Shown: in pieces, positions 1 through 4,672 of the stretch
How the letters are laid out: each line of letters starts with the position of its first letter
Numbering within the stretch: position 1 is the first letter of the stretch
From: Helicobacteraceae bacterium
GTDB lineage: Bacteria; Campylobacterota; Campylobacteria; Campylobacterales; SZUA-545
Direction: 5' to 3'
Assembly: GCA_003250175.1 (NCBI GenBank)
Contig: QKHD01000207.1
Coordinates: 1 to 5,632, forward strand
DNA: 5,632 nt
Notes under the pieces: model-generated
Databases searched by the model: none
The model's input: only the letters and a program-made list of their open reading frames with translations
Told to the model about the DNA's origin: nothing
Program-made: the position numbers and the translations under genes

Positions 1-259
1 GGATTTCCTGCAAAACGACGAGCAGTTCAACGGGCTGCTGGGGGCGGTGGATTATCTGAAAGAAAAGGGCGGGGTGCTCGTCTTTTTGGATAATACGCTG
101 GTGCACGATACGGGTATTAAAGAGTTTGGTATCGGTGCACAGCTGCTCAAAGCTCTGGGGATCGAGCGCATCGATCTGATTGCCACCAAGCCCCTGAGCG
201 ACCTCGCGGGGCTCTCCGGATTTAACCTGACCATCGACGGCGAGATTATTCTCCGATGA
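1..259 (+). CDS. ribBA: RibBA C-terminal end (3,4-dihydroxy-2-butanone 4-phosphate synthase / GTP cyclohydrolase II-like), 5' truncated by window
   Basis: The open frame runs in from the window edge (first full codon at base 2) to TGA at 257-259, giving about 85 residues of a larger protein. The GTG at 47 is an internal valine, not a start. The stretch KEFGIGAQLLKALGI followed by GLSGFNLTIDGEI matches the closing segment of GTP cyclohydrolase II domains (the ...YGxGAQIL...GLxGxGL... pattern). In RibBA proteins the N-terminal domain makes dihydroxybutanone phosphate from ribulose 5-phosphate for riboflavin synthesis. The stretch before the GIGAQ motif is short and lacks the conserved K-x-x-AY-x-LQ and DTV-x-AN blocks of active cyclohydrolase II. 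The C-terminal domain is therefore probably degenerate, as is typical of Campylobacterota RibBA. The TGA overlaps the start of the next gene by 4 bases (ATGA), suggesting coupling. The N-terminal domain cannot be seen here. Confidence 0.82.
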   Translation, partial: DFLQNDEQFNGLLGAVDYLKEKGGVLVFLDNTLVHDTGIKEFGIGAQLLKALGIERIDLIATKPLSDLAGLSGFNLTIDGEIILR

Positions 260-642
260 TGGATTTTCGCGTCTACTACGATGACACGGATGCCGGCGGC
301 ATCGTCTACCATGCCAACTACCTCAAATTCATCGAGCGGGCGCGAAGCGAACTTTTTTTCTCCATCGGCCAAAACCCCATGGATGAGACGGGGCACTTTG
401 TGGTGCGTAAAATCACCTCGGATTTTCTCGCCTCTGCCAAGCTGGGTGATGAGCTGAGAGTGGCGACCTATCTGGTCAAAATGGGCGGGGCCTCCTGCAC
501 CCTGCTGCAAGAGGTTTTGCGCGGCAGTGACGTGATCTTTCGGGGTGTGGTGGAGATCGCCCACCTGACGGGAGAAAAGGTCAGCCGCATTCCGCAGCAC
601 CGCAAAGCGGTACTCGAAACCCTAACCCTTCGCACCCTTTAA
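256..642 (+). CDS. ybgC: YbgC/4-hydroxybenzoyl-CoA thioesterase family acyl-CoA thioesterase
   Basis: This complete 128-residue protein has the length of a single hot-dog domain. Near its N-terminus (residues 8-30) it carries the family signature YDDTDAGGIVYHANYL followed by ERAR. The Asp at residue 12 sits at the position of the catalytic acid in 4-hydroxybenzoyl-CoA thioesterase, and Y18-H19 is the usual YbgC variant of the following motif. The family hydrolyses acyl-CoA or acyl-ACP thioesters in the cytoplasm; the substrate cannot be read from sequence. In many Proteobacteria ybgC opens the tol-pal operon, but here it follows ribBA with an ATGA overlap and no tol gene is in view. Two ATG codons stand in tandem (256 and 259). 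I chose the first because it gives the ATGA overlap; there is no strong Shine-Dalgarno sequence for either. The stop TAA shares a TTAA palindrome with the stop of the convergent gene. Confidence 0.9.
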   Translation: MMDFRVYYDDTDAGGIVYHANYLKFIERARSELFFSIGQNPMDETGHFVVRKITSDFLASAKLGDELRVATYLVKMGGASCTLLQEVLRGSDVIFRGVVEIAHLTGEKVSRIPQHRKAVLETLTLRTL

Positions 643-648
643 GGGGTG
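633..648. terminator. Short inverted repeat over the two convergent stop codons, weak terminator candidate
   Basis: CACCCTTTAAGGGGTG can fold into five Watson-Crick pairs (CACCC with GGGTG) plus a T-G pair, closed by a TTAA loop that contains both stop codons. On the + strand it is followed by TATTTAAAAAAG, which has only a short T stretch, and on the - strand by no T tract. A classical intrinsic terminator is therefore not clearly met in either direction. No better hairpin is seen between the two genes, so it may act weakly, or transcription may end by another route. Confidence 0.25.
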
Positions 649-1811
649 TATTTAAAAAAGCGTTTGCCGCCCGCGCGGTAGATGTCCACATCGTAATCGA
701 TCTGGCGCTGGTCGATCTTTCTTCTAAACACCTTGCTGTATCCGGAAAAATCTCCCCCGATGGCATCGCTGATGATGTTGGTCAGGATCGAAGTAGAGTA
801 GTTGATCCAGTTAAAGACGATGTCGTTGTGGAGCATGTTGTTGTACTCCTCGATCTTCGCGTTTTTGGTGGTGATGGAGTTGGCGATGTAGAGCTTTTCG
901 ATATCCCCCGCCTGGGTCAGGGAGAGCAGCATGGGGTTGAAGTTGATCTGGGTGGAGAGCACAGTGCTCAGGTTGAGATCGTTGTAGGTAAACTGGGAAA
1001 GCAGCAGGCTCGTTTTAACGGGCTGGGTGTTGAGCAGCACGCTGGAGTTGGCATCCATGGGGATGGAGCCGAAGATCGCATCGTACTTGACGATCTGATT
1101 TTTGATGGTCAGCTGCGTGATGGGCAGGTCGGTATCTTTGATCGCATACTCCGTGATCCCCTGGCTGACGGCTCCGGATTCGTCAAAGACGAAGAGCTCG
1201 CCGGCGATCAGGCTCTTGAGGCGGTCGATCTGCTTTTTATAATCGATACCGCCGAAGGTGACGAGGTAGTGGTCCCCTTCGATACTGTCGCGATGAATGG
1301 TCGGGATATAGAGGTTAAGGGAGGTGTTCAGACGCACCAGACGCTCCGCACCCTCCTGGGTGACGGGGGCGATGCAGTAGCTGAAACCTTCCGTGATGAT
1401 CGCCTTCATGGCGGCTTCGAGGCTCGCTTCCGATTCGTCTCCGGAATCGAAGGTCTGGATGTCAAAATTCTGTCCGGAGGCCAGCATGTAGGCCGTGACG
1501 GCGTTGGTGACAAAAATAGAGTAGCGGCCGATCACCTTGGTCGGCAGCAGCAGGGCAATCTTGGGTTCGGTGCGGTAGAGATTATGGCTAAAAAGATTTT
1601 TGTAAAAAAGTGCTTCGCTGCTCTGGGCATAAGCCCGTGCGCCCAAAGAGAGAAACTGCCCGGTCGCGGTCAGTTTTTTCTGGCATTCGCTGTTGCAGGG
1701 CTCCGGATCGACGTTGAGCAGTTCGGTCGACGGTACGGGTGCATTGGAGAAGAGATGGCCTTCTGCCCATGCCGCTGCGGTCAGTAGTAGGATAGATATA
1801 ATATATTTCAT
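639..1811 (-). CDS. Exported conserved protein with periplasmic-binding / LpoA-like fold
   Basis: This 390-residue protein starts with a short signal peptide: a Lys, then a hydrophobic run, then AAAWA at residues 12-16 as a likely signal peptidase I site. No lipobox cysteine follows, so it should be a soluble periplasmic protein. Residues about 83-125 (KIALLLPTKVIGRYS, then an amphipathic helix, then FDIQTFDSGD) resemble the first beta-alpha-beta unit of type I periplasmic-binding folds as used in LpoA/LppC. Later LNLYIPTIHR, LVTFGGIDY, AIFGSIP and KTSLLLSQ look like successive strands of that fold. C39 and C43 form a CX3C pair in the mature N-terminal region and could form a disulphide. The start is fixed, because an in-frame TAG lies four codons upstream of the ATG. 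The gene is divergent from the GGDEF gene. A role in cell-wall synthase activation, as for LpoA, is only a fold-based guess; it could instead bind a small ligand. Confidence 0.72.
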   Translation of the reverse strand: MKYIISILLLTAAAWAEGHLFSNAPVPSTELLNVDPEPCNSECQKKLTATGQFLSLGARAYAQSSEALFYKNLFSHNLYRTEPKIALLLPTKVIGRYSIFVTNAVTAYMLASGQNFDIQTFDSGDESEASLEAAMKAIITEGFSYCIAPVTQEGAERLVRLNTSLNLYIPTIHRDSIEGDHYLVTFGGIDYKKQIDRLKSLIAGELFVFDESGAVSQGITEYAIKDTDLPITQLTIKNQIVKYDAIFGSIPMDANSSVLLNTQPVKTSLLLSQFTYNDLNLSTVLSTQINFNPMLLSLTQAGDIEKLYIANSITTKNAKIEEYNNMLHNDIVFNWINYSTSILTNIISDAIGGDFSGYSKVFRRKIDQRQIDYDVDIYRAGGKRFFKYTP

Positions 1812-1862
1812 GGCAAGATTCTAACGTATGGTTACCAAAAAAATGATATAGGCGGAGTGGCG
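1812..1862. promoter_or_regulatory. Divergent promoter region between the LpoA-like gene and the GGDEF-cupin unit
   Basis: These 51 bases must drive both divergent units. For the leftward gene, TAGAAT (1823-1818, - strand) is a one-mismatch sigma70 -10 box lying only 6 bases before the ATG. It has a T7 run upstream (A7 on the + strand, 1837-1843), in keeping with the T-rich signals that replace the -35 box in Campylobacterota. For the rightward unit a weaker extended -10 (TGATATAGG, 1844-1852) is possible. An inverted repeat TAAC-N5-GTTA (1822-1834) overlaps the leftward -10 box and could be an operator, but it is short enough to be chance. None of this is experimentally supported. Confidence 0.35.
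1854..1857 (+). promoter_or_regulatory. Ribosome binding site that decides the GGDEF start
   Basis: GGAG lies 5 bases before ATG 1863. The in-frame GTG at 1857 begins inside this GGAG and has no Shine-Dalgarno sequence of its own, so ATG 1863 is the better start. The difference is two residues. Confidence 0.55.
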
Positions 1863-2492
1863 ATGTTCGGTTTCATCAAGGAGTTTGTGGCAGCCCTAAA
1901 ACGCTACGAAGAGCGCAGCGCCGTGACCAATGAATTTGACGGCTACGGGTTTATGAAACGGGTCTACGGCGTGGAGTCCATGCCCCGGTTTGAAACTGTG
2001 GCCAAACTGGCCCGCACCGATACCCTGACCCAGCTCTATAACCGGGTCGCTTTTGACGAGTTTATCGCCCGGGAGATGGCCTCGGCGGATCGCTACCAGG
2101 CCCCCCTTTCCGTTACGGTCTTTAATATCGACAACTTCCGCCACATGAACAAAATCCACAGCTACATGGCCTGCGATCAGCTGATTCGTGAAGTGGGCCA
2201 GGTGGTCAGGGAGAACATCCGCACGGCGGACATTCTCTTTCGCTGGTACAGCGACGAATTCCTGCTTATCCTCCCCCATACTGATCTGGAGGCAGCTCGG
2301 AGCACCTGCGAAAAAAACCGCCAGATGATCGAAGCCCACAACTTCGGTGAAATCGGTGCCATCACCTGCAGCTTCGGGGTGTTGCAATACCGCCACGGCG
2401 ATACGATCGACAGCATCATCAAAGAGCTCGAATCGGCCCTGGAAAGGGCCAAGGCCGGGGGCAAAAACCGGGTCGAGGCGGTGGCACGATGA
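1863..2492 (+). CDS. Degenerate GGDEF-domain protein with retained I-site, putative c-di-GMP receptor
   Basis: This 209-residue protein has a helical N-terminal stretch of about 48 residues that I do not recognise, then one GGDEF domain (about 50-205) from TDTLTQLYNR to KAGGKNRV. No signal peptide, membrane segment, PAS or receiver domain is seen. The catalytic site is altered. The GG(D/E)EF loop reads YSDEF (129-133), so both glycines that hold GTP are replaced. The first metal-binding Asp of the DID motif is Asn (N88 in NIDNF). The second Asp (D90), N96 and D105 remain. Five residues before YSDEF is RTAD (120-123), exactly where the RxxD inhibitory site binds c-di-GMP. Inferred: it is not a cyclase but may bind c-di-GMP, as degenerate GGDEF receptors such as PopA and PelD do. 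It overlaps the cupin gene by ATGA. An alternative start at GTG 1857 adds two residues. Confidence 0.85.
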   Translation: MFGFIKEFVAALKRYEERSAVTNEFDGYGFMKRVYGVESMPRFETVAKLARTDTLTQLYNRVAFDEFIAREMASADRYQAPLSVTVFNIDNFRHMNKIHSYMACDQLIREVGQVVRENIRTADILFRWYSDEFLLILPHTDLEAARSTCEKNRQMIEAHNFGEIGAITCSFGVLQYRHGDTIDSIIKELESALERAKAGGKNRVEAVAR

Positions 2493-2806
2493 GCAGCAAC
2501 CTCTACGAGCACATTCCCGCGCAGCTGCCCGAAGAGCTGACCCAGATTCTGGCCGCCTCGCCCTCGGTACGGATCGAGCGGATTTTATCCCGTGGACAGG
2601 TGAGTGTTCCGGATTTCTGGTACGAGCAGGAGGAGACGGAGTTTGTGGTGGTCTTGCAGGGCGAGGGGCACATCGAATACGAATCGGGTGAAGTGGTCAC
2701 GATGGGGCCGGGCAGCTACGAGGTGATTTTGCCCTTTACCAAGCACCGGGTCAGCTTTACCGATCCGGAGGAGACGACGGTGTGGCTGGCGGTGTTTTAC
2801 TCGTAG
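2489..2806 (+). CDS. Small single-domain cupin protein
   Basis: This 105-residue protein has one cupin beta-barrel. The first motif is WYEQEETEFVVVLQGEG (residues 44-60) and the second runs from GPGSYEVILP to FTKHRV (73-88), ending in WLAVFY. This matches the widespread small cupins with a WYDQ...EW...GE start and HRV second motif, whose function is mostly unknown. Likely metal ligands are among Q47, E51 and H86. As I recall relatives, the second motif usually reads IPAHxxHRV; here it is one residue shorter and lacks the first His, so metal binding may be altered. The ATG overlaps the GGDEF stop (ATGA), with GAGG 10 bases upstream as a modest Shine-Dalgarno sequence, so translation is probably coupled to the GGDEF gene. 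It is cytoplasmic, with no signal peptide. It could be a small-molecule sensor or an enzyme; sequence alone does not decide. Confidence 0.82.
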   Translation: MSSNLYEHIPAQLPEELTQILAASPSVRIERILSRGQVSVPDFWYEQEETEFVVVLQGEGHIEYESGEVVTMGPGSYEVILPFTKHRVSFTDPEETTVWLAVFYS

Positions 2807-2827
2807 TCAGTAAGGTTTGCTTCCGGA

Positions 2828-4672
2828 TCAGCCTTCCAGTTCCGCCAGCTTTGCTTCGAATCCGGCCATGATGCCATCCAGCTTGGTCTGGGCGGCTTCC
2901 AGTTTGGCGAAAAGGTCATCGATGGTGTTTTTATCCTGACCCACTTTTTTGGAGAGGTCGGTGATGGTGGCGGTGCCGCCTTTGTTGGTGGCATCGAGCA
3001 GGGCTTTTTCATTTTTCGCCAGGGACTCTTCGGCTTTGACGATGGCCGCTTCCAGTTCCTGAACCTCTTTTTTCAGATCCGCCGTTGCGGCGGAGCGCTC
3101 TTTGACCAGGGCGGTCTTGAGCTTTTTCTTCTCCCATTTGTCCATCTTGGCACCGGCTTTGTTGTTCTTTTTGCCCTTGCCGTCGTCTTCCTCTTCCCAG
3201 CCCATTTTTTCCAAGAACAGGTCATAGCCGCCGTCAAAGTACTCGGCTCCGTTACGGGTAAAGACGATCAGGCGGTCAGCCACGCGGCGCAGCATCTCTT
3301 CGGAGTGGGTAACGATAATGACCGAACCTTTAAAGTTCTGAATCGCCACGGTCAGGGCCTCGATGGAGTCGATGTCCAGGTGGTGGGTCGGTTCGTCCAG
3401 AAAGAGCAGGTTGGTCTGGCGGGCCAGAATCTGGCCCAGCATGACGCGGCTCTTCTCCCCTCCGGAGAGGAGCGAAACCTTTTTTTCCGCCCGGTCGCCG
3501 CTAAACATCATCGCCCCGCAGATGGCGCGGATGTTGGCAGCGCCCAGTTTGGGGTTGGCGGAGGTGACCTCGTCGATAATCGTGTTGGCGGGGTCCAGGC
3601 GGGAGATGTTGGTCTGGCCGAAGTGCCCGAAGGAGGTGGAGTTGTGGTAGGCGGTTTCGCCGCTAAGCGGCGTCAGCTCGCCCGCGATGGTGTTGAGCAG
3701 GGTCGATTTTCCGGAGCCGTTTTTCCCGATGATGGCGAGGCATTCGCCGGTTTTTAGCACAAAGGAGATCTTTTCAAATAGCACCTTCTCCGGAGTGTAG
3801 CCGAAGCTCAGTTCCTTGGCTTCGAGCAGGACCTTGGCCGGGGTTTCTTTGTAGTTGAAGTCAAATTTCAACGTCGCATCAAAGCCCAGGTCGTCCATCT
3901 GCCCCATCTTTTCCAACAGCTTCACCTTCGACTGCGCCTGGGCGGCTGTAGAGGCGCGTGCGCCGTTTCGGGCGATGAAGTCCTCCAGCTCTTTTCGTTT
4001 TTTATCCTGGGCGATCTTCTCTTTTTCATAGAGCTCTTCGTTGGCCTTGACCTGCTCGTAGAATTTGTGGGTATCCCCCGGAATCACGAAAAGGTTGCGG
4101 CGCACCAGACCCATGGTGTGGGTGGTGATGCTGTCCATGAAGTCCCGGTCGTGGGTGATGAGGATCACTTCGCCGCGGAAGGATTTGAGAAAGGAACGCA
4201 GCCATCGAAGGGAGAGAATATCCAGGTAGTTGGTAGGTTCGTCAAGCAGCAGCAGGTTGGGTTCGGTCACCAGCAGTTTGGCCAGGTTGATCCGGATCTG
4301 GTACCCTCCGGAGAAGCTGAGCGGGTTTTTGTCCAGGTCCGATTCGGAAAAGCCCAGACCGAACAGAATCTTCTCTACCTTGTAGTAGTTGTACATGTCG
4401 TCTCCGGAGAGGGCCAGGGCGGCTTCTTCCCGCAGGGTCGGTTCGGAGAACTGCAGGTACTGTTTGAGTGCGCCGATGCGGTAACCCTTGGGGGTGAAGA
4501 CATCCCCTTCATCCGGAGTCTCTTCCCCCAGAATCATTTTAAAGAGCGTCGATTTGCCGCTGCCGTTGCGGCCCACAAGGCCCACTTTACTGCCGGAACC
4601 CAACGTGAAGTTGAGGTTGCTGAAGAGCTCCTGGTCGCCGAAGCTTTTGGAGAGGTTGGAGAGTTGGATCAT
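2828..4672 (-). CDS. ABC-F family ATPase, YheS/Uup-like, with C-terminal coiled coil
   Basis: This complete 614-residue protein has two fused ABC ATPase domains and no membrane segments, as in ABC-F proteins, which act on ribosomes (EttA, YheS) or are linked to branched DNA (Uup). Domain 1 has Walker A GRNGSGKST (34-42), signature FSGGYQ (120-125), Walker B ending D144-E145 and switch H174. Domain 2 has GKNGSGKST (316-324), signature LLSGGEKSR (401-409), D426-E427 and H456. All catalytic residues are present. The interdomain linker (about 205-270) is charged and carries AQAQSKVKLLEKM (244-256), very close to the YheS linker. After an acidic/basic hinge (493-518), residues 510-614 form a predicted coiled coil, also as in YheS and Uup. 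Its ATG overlaps the stop of the helicase gene (ATGA) behind a good Shine-Dalgarno sequence. I favour YheS-like over Uup, but the subfamily is not certain. Its stop lies 21 bases from the convergent cupin stop. Confidence 0.92.
   Translation of the reverse strand: MIQLSNLSKSFGDQELFSNLNFTLGSGSKVGLVGRNGSGKSTLFKMILGEETPDEGDVFTPKGYRIGALKQYLQFSEPTLREEAALALSGDDMYNYYKVEKILFGLGFSESDLDKNPLSFSGGYQIRINLAKLLVTEPNLLLLDEPTNYLDILSLRWLRSFLKSFRGEVILITHDRDFMDSITTHTMGLVRRNLFVIPGDTHKFYEQVKANEELYEKEKIAQDKKRKELEDFIARNGARASTAAQAQSKVKLLEKMGQMDDLGFDATLKFDFNYKETPAKVLLEAKELSFGYTPEKVLFEKISFVLKTGECLAIIGKNGSGKSTLLNTIAGELTPLSGETAYHNSTSFGHFGQTNISRLDPANTIIDEVTSANPKLGAANIRAICGAMMFSGDRAEKKVSLLSGGEKSRVMLGQILARQTNLLFLDEPTHHLDIDSIEALTVAIQNFKGSVIIVTHSEEMLRRVADRLIVFTRNGAEYFDGGYDLFLEKMGWEEEDDGKGKKNNKAGAKMDKWEKKKLKTALVKERSAATADLKKEVQELEAAIVKAEESLAKNEKALLDATNKGGTATITDLSKKVGQDKNTIDDLFAKLEAAQTKLDGIMAGFEAKLAELEG

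Noticed and set aside
47..49. GTG as a start for a short 70-residue gene
   Set aside because: The frame continues upstream to the window edge and the protein is the tail of RibBA.
52..600. - strand open frame (182 codons) opposite ribBA and ybgC
   Set aside because: Both + strand frames here carry clear family motifs and are joined by ATGA; the reverse frame has none.
619..640. Repeated CCCT units (CCCTAACCCTT...CCCTTT)
   Set aside because: Only three imperfect units inside the ybgC coding end; too short to count as a repeat array.
828..1787. Long + strand open frame (319 codons) opposite the periplasmic protein gene
   Set aside because: Its product is rich in G, V, D and E in the manner of a reverse-frame shadow, with no recognisable motif. 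The - strand frame has a signal peptide, a fixed start and a fold-like pattern.
1896..2396. - strand open frame (166 codons) opposite the GGDEF gene
   Set aside because: Antisense shadow without motifs; the GGDEF domain is unmistakable on the + strand.
2807..2827. Terminator in the cupin/ABC-F convergent gap
   Set aside because: Only a 4-base TACT/AGTA pairing near 2798-2812 can be drawn, with no T tract on either strand; not supported.
3305..3757. + strand open frame (150 codons) opposite ABC-F domain 2
   Set aside because: Shadow of highly conserved ATPase codons; no ribosome binding site or motif.
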